This document shows, piece after piece, positions 1-8,111 of a stretch of DNA of 64,000 nt; positions within the stretch are counted from its first letter, which is position 1, and each line of letters starts with the position of its first letter. The position numbers and the translations under genes were made by a program. The stretch is from SIG307 sp964545045. GTDB taxonomy: Bacteria > Bacillota > Clostridia > Lachnospirales > Lachnospiraceae. The notes beneath the pieces are model-generated. The model did not search any database and was not told the origin of the DNA. It saw only the letters and a list, made by a program, of their open reading frames with translations. Location of the stretch: NCBI GenBank assembly GCA_964545045.1, contig CAZJEN010000012.1, forward strand, positions 24,963 through 88,962, written 5' to 3'.

Positions 1-87
1 CAGCTTGTTCTGTTTCTCATAATTAGTGCACTGTTCGGTTCTGTTGGAATCATCCTTATGAAACGAAGAGCAAAACGCAAAGCATAA
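1..87 (+). CDS. C-terminal end of a membrane or surface-anchored protein (partial)
   Basis: The window opens inside a reading frame that stops with TAA at 85-87. The 28 visible residues form one hydrophobic helix (from LVLFLIISALFG) followed by a basic tail (KRRAKRKA). This layout is typical of the C-terminal membrane anchor of a secreted surface protein, for example behind a sortase site, or of the last helix of an integral membrane protein. Any sorting motif would lie outside the window, so the function cannot be told. Confidence 0.5.
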   Translation, partial: QLVLFLIISALFGSVGIILMKRRAKRKA

Positions 88-95
88 AAAAGTGG

Positions 96-144
96 TTGAC
101 AAATGAAACAAAATACTGTATGCTTGTATTAAGCACTTAATACA
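96..144 (+). promoter_or_regulatory. Promoter with overlapping palindromic operator
   Basis: A strong sigma-A-type promoter: TTGACA at 96-101, a 17-bp spacer and TATGCT at 119-124. It is followed by a perfect 9-bp inverted repeat, TGTATTAAG (125-133) and CTTAATACA (136-144), covering the expected transcription start. A dyad in this place usually binds a repressor. The regulator is unknown. Confidence 0.6.
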
Positions 145-189
145 GTGGTGCAAGCGTAATCCTATCAAAACGAAAGAAAGAGGTATAGT

Positions 190-501
190 ATGAACGAAAA
201 AAATGTTTCTTCCAATAGTTATAAGCTTTATTTTGCAGTGATTTTGTTTGCATGTTACACTCTGCCGAAAATCAATTCCGCAAACGGACTGGATTTCGGC
301 TTTAAGCAATGTTTTCACACTCCCGGACTGTTCACAAGGGAGGGATTGGCGTTTATCAGGGGTTTTTTGTTTGAACTTCCCATTGCCGTTTTAAGATGGA
401 CCTCCAACACAGGTATGCTTCCTATCATTTTACTTCTGGTTTTACTGGCTGTAATCAGCTTTATAAAAAACAAGGAAGACAAAAGCGCTGAAGCATATTA
501 A
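190..501 (+). CDS. Small hypothetical membrane protein, 103 aa
   Basis: I do not recognise this protein. It starts at ATG 190 behind AAAGAGG (177-183) and the promoter at 96-124. Two hydrophobic segments are visible, about residues 12-28 and 77-93. The stretch between them is extracytoplasmic or amphipathic, and the tail (KNKEDKSAEAY) is charged. The gene stands alone, with its own promoter, a palindromic operator and a terminator at 527-572, so it is probably a single regulated gene. It converges on the two-component system on the other strand. No enzymatic motif is seen. Confidence 0.6.
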   Translation: MNEKNVSSNSYKLYFAVILFACYTLPKINSANGLDFGFKQCFHTPGLFTREGLAFIRGFLFELPIAVLRWTSNTGMLPIILLLVLLAVISFIKNKEDKSAEAY

Positions 502-526
502 GATTTTCAAAAGGTTTCCAAAATCA

Positions 527-572
527 AAAAGTTCCGAAGATTTCTCGTTCTACATGGCTTCGGAGCTTTTCT
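527..572 (+). terminator. Rho-independent terminator
   Basis: Stem AAAAGTTCCGAAG with CTTCGGAGCTTTT (one G-T pair) and a T-rich tail, right after the small membrane protein gene. Confidence 0.6.
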
Positions 573-718
573 TTGTGTTACGTATTCTATTTTCTCGAAT
601 ACAAGGCAAACTGCACTACCGCATTAGCAGCAACCAATCCCGCCCCAAAGCGCAATAATGCAAACTTCACGTTGCTTTGGCTGGTTATGATTCCTACCAT
701 TGCACAAAAGATTTTTCT

Positions 719-1393
719 TTATTCCTCCGTTTTATATCTCATACACGGCCTTCCGCCGGTTTCGTAATTCATTTCCCCGATTACTCTTCCGGCTTCCGCC
801 AGAAAGTTCATGTACCGCCTTACCGTAACACCGGTAAGACCTGTCTGCTCGGCAATCTCGTCGCCAGTGAACCATACTCCCCGATTGGATTTCAACCGTT
901 CCAGAATGAGTTGTAAGGTCTTCTCCTGTATCCCCTTCGGAAAAAGCTCTTCGTTTTTCTTGCGGGAATTATCAATGATGAAGTCTATACTCTTTTGATT
1001 AAAGGTATCGATGTCCTTCAGAGCATTGTTCTGGGCAATGTATTTCTCAAGGGCCATCTGAAAACGTTCAAACGTAAACGGTTTCACAAGGTAGTCTACC
1101 ATTCCCAAGTGCAACGCTTCTTCCAAAGCCTCCCGATCATTGGCTGCTGTTACCATAATGGCATCCACGGTGATTTTCCGGTTTCTGATTTGCCGTAGCG
1201 TTTCAAACCCATCCATTCGCGGCATATAAACATCAAGAATAAGCAGGTCAACCTCGTTGCTTTCAAGAAATTCCAGCGCACTGGCTCCATCCTTACATTG
1301 ACCGACAATCTCAAAATTCTTATTTCGCTTTATATATTTTTCGTTTATCATTGCAACCATAGGGTCATCTTCAATAATTAACACCTTATACAT
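719..1393 (-). CDS. DcuR/CitB-family response regulator
   Basis: Response regulator of 224 aa. The N-terminal receiver domain (about 1-120) has the acidic pair in IIEDDPMV, phospho-acceptor D54 in LLILDVYMP and the conserved K104 in YLVKPF. The C-terminal part (about 155-224) is a winged/helix-turn-helix domain of the CitB/DcuR type, ending in the typical TGGRPCMRY segment. Its start overlaps the end of the histidine kinase by 8 bp, so the two are translationally coupled. The family controls uptake or fermentation of C4-dicarboxylates or citrate. No such transporter lies beside it here, so the target genes are elsewhere or the ligand differs. Confidence 0.9.
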   Translation of the reverse strand: MYKVLIIEDDPMVAMINEKYIKRNKNFEIVGQCKDGASALEFLESNEVDLLILDVYMPRMDGFETLRQIRNRKITVDAIMVTAANDREALEEALHLGMVDYLVKPFTFERFQMALEKYIAQNNALKDIDTFNQKSIDFIIDNSRKKNEELFPKGIQEKTLQLILERLKSNRGVWFTGDEIAEQTGLTGVTVRRYMNFLAEAGRVIGEMNYETGGRPCMRYKTEE

Positions 1394-3026
1394 TGCCCTT
1401 CTTCTCCTTCATAAAACTTACCGAAAATGAACTACCGACACCTTCCTGCGATTCGACGTTTATCCTGCCGTCAAAGTTTTCAACCATTGCCTTTACCTGA
1501 TACAAGCCCGTACCCCTGCCGTCTCCCTTGGTAGAATAGCCTTTATCGAAAATGCGCTGCATATCCTCTGCCCTGATTCCGCATCCGGTATCATCTACCG
1601 TAATCAGCACCGCACCCGGACGGGAATAAATCCCAAACATTAATTCCTTGTGTGCCCGAAAATCTACTGCTTCATTCATAGCATCAAACGCATTATCAAG
1701 CAAATTGCCGATTACCGTAATCAACATTTCAGAGGGAAGATTCAAATCCGCCGCCGAATAACAACAACCCTCCCGCAGCACAAACGCCACATTCAATTCC
1801 GAAGCTCTTGCAATCTTACCGATAAGCAATGCTGCAATGGAAGGTTCATTGACAGCATTCATCACCTTGCTGATGTTTTCTCTTTGCACCATCGTAATAT
1901 TTTGAATATAAGAGGATGCCTCATCGTACATTTCCATTTGAATCAGACCGAGAATCACATGAAGCTTATTGGTAAAATCATGATTGTTCGCACGCATGGA
2001 ATCCACGAGATACCGGGTACCGGACAAATCCTCCATCAGCTTTGTATATTCCGCTCTGTTGTGAAGCACGGCAATCGCACCCACCTGTTTGTCATCTTCC
2101 TTAATCGGAACCCGATCAAGGATAATATCCTCCTTGCCAATACTGACATTTAACTCTTTCTCACCGTTTTTTATTGTATGGGAAAGAATCTCGTCTCCAA
2201 GTGTATCGATATGTTTTCCCGTCAATCCCTGTGCCTCACTGCCCGTCAGCATATCGATTGCCGCATCATTGGCAAACTGTATGATTCCATTTTCGTCCAC
2301 AGCCAGAATCCCTTCCTCCAACGTTTCAAGAATATTGTCACGCATTTTATACATTGCAGTAAACACATCCGGCTCATAGCCCATAAGGCTCTTCTTCACC
2401 GTTCCCGAAAGTTCTCCGGCAATAATCAGCTCAATCAAAATAGCAACCACCGTAATAATCAGAAAGAGAAACAACAACTGTACCGTTTCCGTTTTGATAT
2501 TCTTCATCAGCATAATTGCCATAACAAAGCCGATATACTCACCGTCCTCGCTATAGATTGCGGCATACGCCCGACGCTGACTACCGGACGGCCCGGTTTC
2601 ATCTACCGTGTAATAGCCCCTTGACTGCCTATGAAATTCCGGTAGATTACCATCGTATTCCGCGCCAATCAAATCGGGATTGGAATGATAGATACGTATA
2701 CATTCCGTATTCACGATTGAAATAACATCAATATCATCCAATGTCTCCTTCAATGTATCAAGATATTCCGAAACCACAAGAACCTGTTGATCGGCAGTCC
2801 CCCCGCCGGTCAACAGAGGAGACGTTGCAATGGCCTCCGCTATATTCTGTAGGTTTAAATCGCGTTTTTCCGTCTCGAACTGGATATTTATTAAAACACC
2901 GGAAATCCCCAAGATAAGGGCAAGCGAAATAATCAACACTAGCTGTGTGCGAAAAAACAAATGCTGTATGCTTTTTAAAGACATCCTCTTCGGCGTATCC
3001 GATGACATTGGTTTGTATACGTTCAT
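1386..3026 (-). CDS. DcuS/CitA-family sensor histidine kinase
   Basis: Membrane sensor kinase, 546 aa. A first helix at about 25-48 and a second at about 183-205 flank an extracellular ligand domain (Cache-like, as in CitA/DcuS). A PAS domain follows (about 230-325), then the histidine box RANNHDFTNKLHVILG with H349, and an HATPase domain with DDTGCGI and GRGTGLYQVK. The RANNHDFxNKLH box is diagnostic of the CitA/DcuS subfamily. Start ATG 3026 has GGGAGGG in front. It is transcribed with the response regulator downstream. Ligand inferred only from the family: a di- or tricarboxylate. Confidence 0.92.
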   Translation of the reverse strand: MNVYKPMSSDTPKRMSLKSIQHLFFRTQLVLIISLALILGISGVLINIQFETEKRDLNLQNIAEAIATSPLLTGGGTADQQVLVVSEYLDTLKETLDDIDVISIVNTECIRIYHSNPDLIGAEYDGNLPEFHRQSRGYYTVDETGPSGSQRRAYAAIYSEDGEYIGFVMAIMLMKNIKTETVQLLFLFLIITVVAILIELIIAGELSGTVKKSLMGYEPDVFTAMYKMRDNILETLEEGILAVDENGIIQFANDAAIDMLTGSEAQGLTGKHIDTLGDEILSHTIKNGEKELNVSIGKEDIILDRVPIKEDDKQVGAIAVLHNRAEYTKLMEDLSGTRYLVDSMRANNHDFTNKLHVILGLIQMEMYDEASSYIQNITMVQRENISKVMNAVNEPSIAALLIGKIARASELNVAFVLREGCCYSAADLNLPSEMLITVIGNLLDNAFDAMNEAVDFRAHKELMFGIYSRPGAVLITVDDTGCGIRAEDMQRIFDKGYSTKGDGRGTGLYQVKAMVENFDGRINVESQEGVGSSFSVSFMKEKKGNV

Positions 3027-3068
3027 CTCTATCCCTCCCGTTACAACAACACCTCTCTAATTTCCTTC

Positions 3069-3128
3069 ATACTATCACAAAACCATGTGGTTTTCAATTT
3101 CTCTTACTTTCAAAAAGGGTTTTGAAAG
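3069..3128 (-). promoter_or_regulatory. Promoter of the two-component operon and nearby inverted repeat
   Basis: On the minus strand TTGAAA (3092-3097), a 17-bp spacer and TAGTAT (3069-3074). Just upstream is a perfect 9-bp inverted repeat, CTTTCAAAA (3107-3115) and TTTTGAAAG (3120-3128). It lies between this promoter and the divergent SemiSWEET promoter and may be an operator for either. Confidence 0.5.
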
Positions 3129-3177
3129 TAAAAAAAATGCAGAACAATCAAAAGATATGTTTCTATGTTGCATAAAA

Positions 3178-3206
3178 TTGTCTTTTCCTTTTTCGGATGC
3201 TATTCT
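3178..3206 (+). promoter_or_regulatory. Promoter of the SemiSWEET/SGNH-like pair
   Basis: TTGTCT (3178-3183), a 17-bp spacer and TATTCT (3201-3206), 33 bp before the SemiSWEET start codon. Confidence 0.5.
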
Positions 3207-3238
3207 ATGGACAACAAAAACACAAAGGAGACAACACT

Positions 3239-3526
3239 ATGGGATCTATTTTAGAAACAGTAATGCTTGTATGCTTCGGCTTTTCCTGGCCATTAAATGT
3301 AATGAAAGCATACAGGGCCAAAACCGCCAAAGGTACAAGTTTGCCTTTTATCCTTTTAATTATCATCGGTTACATCGCAGGAATCAGCGCAAAGCTAATT
3401 TCGGGTCAAATCAATTATGTGTTGATTGCCTATATTGTGAATCTTGCAATCGTATCATTAAACGTACTCATTTATTTCCGCAACGCTTCCTTGGACAAAA
3501 AGCGCTTACAGGGATTGGAGGTATAA
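3239..3526 (+). CDS. SemiSWEET/PQ-loop family small transporter, 95 aa
   Basis: Three hydrophobic segments in 95 residues (about 5-20, 33-52 and 56-75), with SWPLNVMKAYRAKTAKG between the first two. This resembles a half-size PQ-loop unit of the SemiSWEET family, which works as a homodimer and carries small sugars or related solutes through the membrane. I chose ATG 3239 because AAAGGAG sits 8 bp before it; a longer in-frame start at 3197 lies inside the promoter. Only 3 bp separate its stop from the next gene, so the two are surely co-translated. The substrate is unknown. Confidence 0.75.
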   Translation: MGSILETVMLVCFGFSWPLNVMKAYRAKTAKGTSLPFILLIIIGYIAGISAKLISGQINYVLIAYIVNLAIVSLNVLIYFRNASLDKKRLQGLEV

Positions 3527-3529
3527 GCT

Positions 3530-4117
3530 ATGAGAGAAACCGAACAAAAGAATTACAATAAACTGAATGAACTGGCGGAAGCAGGCGGTATTGTTGTTTT
3601 CGGTAACGGCGATGACAAGCTTCTTCCCCTCGGAGAGCTTCGTCAGGCCTTTGCTATAGAACCGAAGCTTTATAACCGTAGCTTTACCGATTTATCCGTA
3701 ACCGATGCCGTAAAGGTGTATCAGGAGAGCGTAGTTCCTCTCGCGCCGGAAACGGTACTGCTTCATCTCGGAGACGCCGATATTGACTTTTTCTCCGAAA
3801 ACAGCACTGCGTTTGACAACAAATATATGGAGCTCATTCGCTACATAAAGGTTCAAAACAAAGAAAGCAGAATCGCTGTCATTTCTCTTCGAAACTATGA
3901 AAAGGATTTGAAAATCGCAGAAATCAACAAACACCTGAAAAACATCGCAGCATCCGAGCAATGCGAATACGGAGACATTGCAAACAAGCTGGTATGGAAT
4001 CCGAAAAGTACACAGGAAACAGCCTCCTTCGTACATTCCATCGGATTTGTCCGTCCTCTTAAGACCAAACGTCCTTTATATGACCTCGTAAAAATGATAT
4101 TCGGTGTATGGGAGTAA
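3530..4117 (+). CDS. SGNH-hydrolase-like protein with degenerate catalytic block
   Basis: A 195-aa cytosolic protein without signal peptide. The order GIVVFGNGDDKL, LYNRSFTDLSV, VLLHLGDADIDFF and a late segment around FVHSIGF follows the block order of SGNH/GDSL hydrolases. The nucleophile position of the GDS block reads GNGD, with no serine, and the block III Asn is replaced (HLGDADID). It is therefore probably a non-catalytic or repurposed SGNH fold. It is coupled to the SemiSWEET gene 3 bp upstream, which suggests a partner role in handling the transported solute. The fold assignment is tentative. Confidence 0.5.
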   Translation: MRETEQKNYNKLNELAEAGGIVVFGNGDDKLLPLGELRQAFAIEPKLYNRSFTDLSVTDAVKVYQESVVPLAPETVLLHLGDADIDFFSENSTAFDNKYMELIRYIKVQNKESRIAVISLRNYEKDLKIAEINKHLKNIAASEQCEYGDIANKLVWNPKSTQETASFVHSIGFVRPLKTKRPLYDLVKMIFGVWE

Positions 4118-4143
4118 CCTCATATGAAACCTCTCTTTGACCG

Positions 4144-4186
4144 AAAACACGGAAAGCTACGCATTTCGCGCGACTTTCCGTGTTTT
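4144..4186 (+). terminator. Rho-independent terminator
   Basis: AAAACACGGAAAG (4144-4156) pairs with CTTTCCGTGTTTT (4174-4186), with a T-rich tail. It ends the SemiSWEET operon and may also serve the convergent AraC gene. Confidence 0.75.
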
Positions 4187-4260
4187 CTTCTCTTAATTAT
4201 TCGTCTCTCAACTTCCTGAAACTCCTGCAACTCATCCCACAGGATTCATCTGCATCGAAT

Positions 4261-5169
4261 TTACTTCCTCTTCACCGGCCGTAACACCTCATACCCGATT
4301 CCCTCTGGGTAGTGTCTCTGGTAATCCTGGCATACATCCTCGTTCCACTCATAGCACACGTTACCGTGCTTTGCCGGGTCATAGTTCCAGGCAAGAGTTT
4401 CTACTTTTCCCATAACTTCTCCGTTATCCTTTAAGAAATCAAACGGCGGATGATAGAATACCAGATAATCGCTGGCTGGGAAACTTCTCACTTCAAAGCC
4501 ATCCGGGATTTCTCCGGCGTAATCCTCCGGCACTCCAAAGCCGTAGAAATAGCCCTTCTTTCCGTTTTCGTAAAACCATCCCGCGGTATGACCGGTCACA
4601 ATCGGATGGGATACGTGGCTCATACTGTCGATGATGCCGCATACCGTATCGCAATCGTGACGGCTCCAGAATTTCCCGTAATCCGATGCCTCGATATCCC
4701 AAATGCCGATATATTTGTGGGCCGGAATATGCTCTACTCTTACTTTTGCCTCTGTTAACATGGTTGTATTCATAGTCGGTTCTCCTTTACCTATGCAATG
4801 TTCCGGATAAAGAACCACCTGTAGATTCGCAAGACGTACCGGGCGCGGTTTCTTCCGATAAGCCGCCGGTGTGCACCCGTAGGCACTCACGAAAGCCCTC
4901 GTCAGAGCCTCCTGGGAAGAATAACCGTATTTCACTGCGATATCTAAAATCCGTTCCTTTGTGTCCCGGATGGCAAGCGTCGCCATGGCAAGGCGCCGTC
5001 CCGCAATGTAATTCTTCACCGTCATTCCCACAATCTCGTGGAATTTTGTGGACACATAATAAGGCGAATATCCGATTTCCTCCGACATTTGGAGCAGGCT
5101 CGGATTCTCCGTTAAATGCGCCTCAATCCAGTCAATCATGCGCTGTATCGTCTCGTTCCATTCGTACAA
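4261..5169 (-). CDS. AraC-family regulator with GyrI-like effector domain
   Basis: Regulator of 302 aa. The N-terminal half (about 8-105) carries the two helix-turn-helix motifs of the AraC/XylS family (SYYVSTKFHEIVGMTV and YGYSSQEALTRAFVSAYG). The C-terminal half (about 140-300) is a GyrI-like small-molecule binding domain of the Rob/BmrR type (VEHIPAHKYIGIWDI and PEGIGYEVLRPV). The start is a TTG at 5167-5169 behind GAAAGGAGGG; no better in-frame ATG has such a site. Proteins of this build usually sense amphipathic or toxic compounds and switch on efflux or stress genes. It stands as a single gene. Confidence 0.88.
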   Translation of the reverse strand: MYEWNETIQRMIDWIEAHLTENPSLLQMSEEIGYSPYYVSTKFHEIVGMTVKNYIAGRRLAMATLAIRDTKERILDIAVKYGYSSQEALTRAFVSAYGCTPAAYRKKPRPVRLANLQVVLYPEHCIGKGEPTMNTTMLTEAKVRVEHIPAHKYIGIWDIEASDYGKFWSRHDCDTVCGIIDSMSHVSHPIVTGHTAGWFYENGKKGYFYGFGVPEDYAGEIPDGFEVRSFPASDYLVFYHPPFDFLKDNGEVMGKVETLAWNYDPAKHGNVCYEWNEDVCQDYQRHYPEGIGYEVLRPVKRK

Positions 5170-5255
5170 GCCGGTTCCCTCCTTTCACCCTAAGGATAGC
5201 ACAGCCATGCGATATTTTCTTGATATCAGTTGCGAAGATTTAAGGAAACAACGTC

Positions 5256-5993
5256 TTAAATCCGCTCTGTTCTTCCTACCTTTGCCTCAGGTGAAATCTC
5301 CACCTGCTCGCTGTACTGCACCAGTTCAATTTCACAATCCGCTCCGATGGCTACCACACGGCCGGACACACGAGGGCATACCACACCCTCCAATGCAATC
5401 TCGTCACCCTCGATAGCACTATTTACATATACCGTTCCTACCGTAGTTTTCTTTATCAAAGAGGAAAACAACGTCAGACGCGCTTTCTTCTTTTTCTCTT
5501 CTCCGTGACGCTTATAAATCACAATCTTACTGCCGCCGATACTGCCCACTTCCATGCTCTTCTCAAACTCAATGTCCACTTCCTCGGCATTTAACAGCCC
5601 TTCGCAATCAAGAGCGCCGCGAATCTTTGCAAGCTCCGCTTCTACATCACCGGATATTTTCGTGTTTCCTGACACCTGAAGCTGCTTACATTTCACATTG
5701 CCGTCGCAACTCATACCGCCGGAAATAGTCACACGTTCCTCCACTTCTATGTCCCCGCCAAAGGCGGACCCACCGGAAACTCCAAGACTTCCTGCCGACA
5801 CATTCCCGGAAAAACCACAACTTCCCGAAATCCGAATATCATTTTCACAAACAACATTATAACCGTTGGCAGAACCCGCCACATGCAAACTCTTGCAACG
5901 TACCGCATCTCCCAAATGCGCACTTCCGCTGACTCTTATCGTACCGTACTCTCCCGGTGTAACCTGACCACTTCCCGAAATATTCAAATCCAT
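5256..5993 (-). CDS. Polymer-forming (bactofilin-like) cytoskeletal protein
   Basis: A 245-aa protein made of short repeating beta segments (ISGSGQ, VSGSAHLG, VAGSANG, ISGSCGFSG, VSGGSAFGG, ISGGMSCDG, VSGNTKISG). This is the right-handed beta-helix pattern of bactofilin-like polymer-forming proteins, as in the Bacillus YhbE/YhbF type. There is no signal peptide or helix, so it acts in the cytosol or at the inner membrane face. It follows the MerR-like regulator gene 75 bp upstream on the same strand, an order also known from Bacillus yhbD-yhbE. The exact role in this organism is unknown; envelope or stress functions have been suggested for the family. Confidence 0.75.
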   Translation of the reverse strand: MDLNISGSGQVTPGEYGTIRVSGSAHLGDAVRCKSLHVAGSANGYNVVCENDIRISGSCGFSGNVSAGSLGVSGGSAFGGDIEVEERVTISGGMSCDGNVKCKQLQVSGNTKISGDVEAELAKIRGALDCEGLLNAEEVDIEFEKSMEVGSIGGSKIVIYKRHGEEKKKKARLTLFSSLIKKTTVGTVYVNSAIEGDEIALEGVVCPRVSGRVVAIGADCEIELVQYSEQVEISPEAKVGRTERI

Positions 5994-6068
5994 AACAAAT
6001 CTCCTCTCTTTCCTCTCCTATCGGCACACATTCTTCTCCGATATTACAATACATTGTATCATTCTCAT

Positions 6069-6443
6069 TCAGCTTAGGATTTCCTTCGTGATATCTCTTA
6101 CCTCACCCTTGCCGTCATCCAACAACACCTGCTGAATCTCACTCACATAAAAGGTCTTATCCCCATACAGCGTCTTTACCGTCAGTACCGCCTTTGCTTC
6201 CGACTCTTCGTGAAACTGCTTCGATAATTCATCCAAAGAAAAATCATCCTTCTGGTTCTGAATCAGCTCCACCCGTTCACAAATCAGCTCCTTCGGAAAA
6301 AAGGTCTCCTGTCCGGTCACTGTGGCTTTCTTTAAAAACCACTCCTCCGGAATCAGCCCCTTCCGTTTCCAACGATACAAAGCCCCATAGGATATACCGT
6401 AACGTTCCAAAAGCTCTTTTTTGGAAATCAATTCATCTCCCAT
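6069..6443 (-). CDS. YhbD-like MerR-type regulator, 124 aa
   Basis: Small DNA-binding protein. The N-terminal segment SKKELLERYGISYGALYRWKRKGLIP is a MerR-like helix-turn-helix; the rest resembles the DUF4004/YhbD family. I chose ATG 6443 because GGGAGG stands just before it; upstream in-frame starts lie inside the promoter and operator. It is the first gene of a pair with the polymer-forming protein. Two copies of a GTAACA-n-TGTTAC palindrome cover its promoter, so it very probably represses itself and the next gene, which is inference from position. Confidence 0.75.
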   Translation of the reverse strand: MGDELISKKELLERYGISYGALYRWKRKGLIPEEWFLKKATVTGQETFFPKELICERVELIQNQKDDFSLDELSKQFHEESEAKAVLTVKTLYGDKTFYVSEIQQVLLDDGKGEVRDITKEILS

Positions 6444-6457
6444 AAGTGCCTCCCTTC

Positions 6458-6510
6458 GTAACATTGTTACTCTACAACAACATAATAGCATAACAATGTT
6501 ACGCTGTCAA
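6458..6510 (-). promoter_or_regulatory. Promoter with two palindromic operators (MerR-type gene)
   Basis: Minus-strand promoter TTGACA (6505-6510), exactly 17 bp spacer and TATTAT (6482-6487). One palindrome, TAACA-A-TGTTAC (6491-6502), lies in the spacer. A second, GTAACA-T-TGTTAC (6458-6470), lies just downstream of the start site. The double site brackets the core promoter, as expected for autoregulation. Confidence 0.75.
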
Positions 6511-6561
6511 TGTTTTTTATAAGATTTTGAATTACAATTCTAATTAATTCCCCTGTATTTC

Positions 6562-6613
6562 TTGACATCTTTTAAAAACCTCGTATAATAAGAGAAAGGG
6601 GCTTCCCCTTTTT
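6562..6613 (+). promoter_or_regulatory. MATE gene promoter and terminator-like leader hairpin
   Basis: TTGACA (6562-6567), a 16-bp spacer and TATAAT (6584-6589). Right after it, AAAGGGG-CTT-CCCCTTT followed by a T-rich run (6595-6620) forms a short hairpin of intrinsic-terminator type between the start site and the ribosome site. It could act as an attenuator. Confidence 0.55.
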
Positions 6614-6632
6614 CTTTTTGAAAGGAGTTTTT

Positions 6633-8006
6633 ATGTCAAACACAAAATTAATTACAGACTATACCGTCGGCAGTGTCCCGAAAAGCCTTTTACGCTTTTC
6701 CCTGCCTTTTATGCTGTCCAACGCCTTACAGGTAGTCTACTCTCTGGTAGATATGCTGGTTGTAGGTCAGGTCTTGGGAACCAATGCCGTGTCCGGCGTT
6801 ACCAACGGCAGTACCGTTGTTATGTTTATGACCATGGTAGGTCTCGGTTTTTCCAACGGCGGCCAGATATATATCGCCCAGCTGATCGGAGCCCAACGCA
6901 AAAAAGAGTTAAACAACGCCATCGGCACCCTGTTCTCTCTTGTTTTGGGATTGGCTGCCATCCTAACAGTAATCGGCGTTGCCATCGGCATGCCGGTATT
7001 GAACCTGATAAAAACCCCGGCAGAGGCTTTCGACCACGCTTGGGATTATTTCCTCATTTGTACCTTAGGTAACGTATTTACCTTCGGCTACAACATGGTA
7101 TCCGCAGTACTCCGCGGCATGGGAGACTCCAAGCGTCCGTTCATTTTCGTATTAATTGCGTCTATCCTGAACCTGATTCTGGATATTCTGTTTGTAAAAT
7201 ACTTCAACATGGGTACCGCCGGTGCAGCTTTGGCAACCATCATCGGTCAGGCAGTCGCATTTATCTATGCCTTGGTTTATCTGTATAAGAGAAAAGAAGC
7301 CTTCGGCTTTGACTTTAAGAAAAAGAGCTTTGCCATCGACAAAACCGCTGCGGCACACCTGTCAAGACTGGGCGTTCCGCTCGCTATTCAGAGTGCTGCC
7401 ATCAATCTTTCCATGATGTATGTCAACTCTCTGGTAAACCAGGTACACGTTACCGCCTCCTCTACCTTCGGTACCGGCGTTAAGATCGACGACGTTGTAA
7501 ACCGTATCACCTACGGTCTCACCATGGCCGGTAGCTCCATGATCGGCCAGAACGTAGCAGCGAACAAGCAAAAGCGTGCTGCATCCGTGGTAAACTGGAT
7601 TTTAATTTTCACCGGTATTTTCTATGCTATATTTACAGTTATCCTTCTCCTCTTCTCGGAAGAGCTGTTCGGTTTCTTTAAGAGAGAAGAAGATGTAATT
7701 AACCCGGAGTACATTGAGCAATTTGTCATCGCCGCTATTATCAGCTTCCCGGGCATGCTCCTCATGCGCGGCACCAACGCTTTAATGAACGGTATCGGCA
7801 ACTCCAAGCTGAACCTGATTTTCGGTCTTCTGGACGGTGTGGTACTCCGTATCAGCTTAAGCTACATATTAGGTATTGCCCTTGATCTTGGCCTGTTCGG
7901 CTTTTTCCTCGGCTATGGTCTGGCGGCTTACGGCACCTCCGTGCCGGGCATCATCTACTACTTGTCCGGTAAATGGAAGAACTACCGGATGTTAAAATCA
8001 GAGTAG
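6633..8006 (+). CDS. MATE-family multidrug/organic-cation exporter
   Basis: Integral membrane protein of 457 aa with about twelve hydrophobic helices in two related halves, typical of MATE transporters. The N-terminal segment SVPKSLLRFSLPFMLSNALQ and the following VDMLVVGQVLGTNAVSGVTN match this family. It exports drugs, toxins or metabolites in exchange for Na+ or H+. The start at ATG 6633 is preceded by AAAGGAG (6621-6627); an in-frame TTG at 6618 lies upstream of that site and is rejected. Monocistronic, with its own promoter and a terminator at 8037-8082. The terminator-like hairpin in its leader suggests regulated read-through. Confidence 0.92.
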   Translation: MSNTKLITDYTVGSVPKSLLRFSLPFMLSNALQVVYSLVDMLVVGQVLGTNAVSGVTNGSTVVMFMTMVGLGFSNGGQIYIAQLIGAQRKKELNNAIGTLFSLVLGLAAILTVIGVAIGMPVLNLIKTPAEAFDHAWDYFLICTLGNVFTFGYNMVSAVLRGMGDSKRPFIFVLIASILNLILDILFVKYFNMGTAGAALATIIGQAVAFIYALVYLYKRKEAFGFDFKKKSFAIDKTAAAHLSRLGVPLAIQSAAINLSMMYVNSLVNQVHVTASSTFGTGVKIDDVVNRITYGLTMAGSSMIGQNVAANKQKRAASVVNWILIFTGIFYAIFTVILLLFSEELFGFFKREEDVINPEYIEQFVIAAIISFPGMLLMRGTNALMNGIGNSKLNLIFGLLDGVVLRISLSYILGIALDLGLFGFFLGYGLAAYGTSVPGIIYYLSGKWKNYRMLKSE

Positions 8007-8036
8007 CCATCCGTTTAAACTTTTGCTATAAAACAG

Positions 8037-8082
8037 AAAAGGCAGCTTGTCGTGTATCACCACGACAGTCTGCCTTTCTTTT
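8037..8082. terminator. Bidirectional terminator
   Basis: AAAAGGCAG-n3-GTCGTG pairs with CACGAC-n3-CTGCCTTTCTTTT, between the convergent MATE and M50 protease genes. Confidence 0.8.
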
Positions 8083-8111
8083 ATATATACCCCTCTTGAT
8101 TTCCGCCGCGT

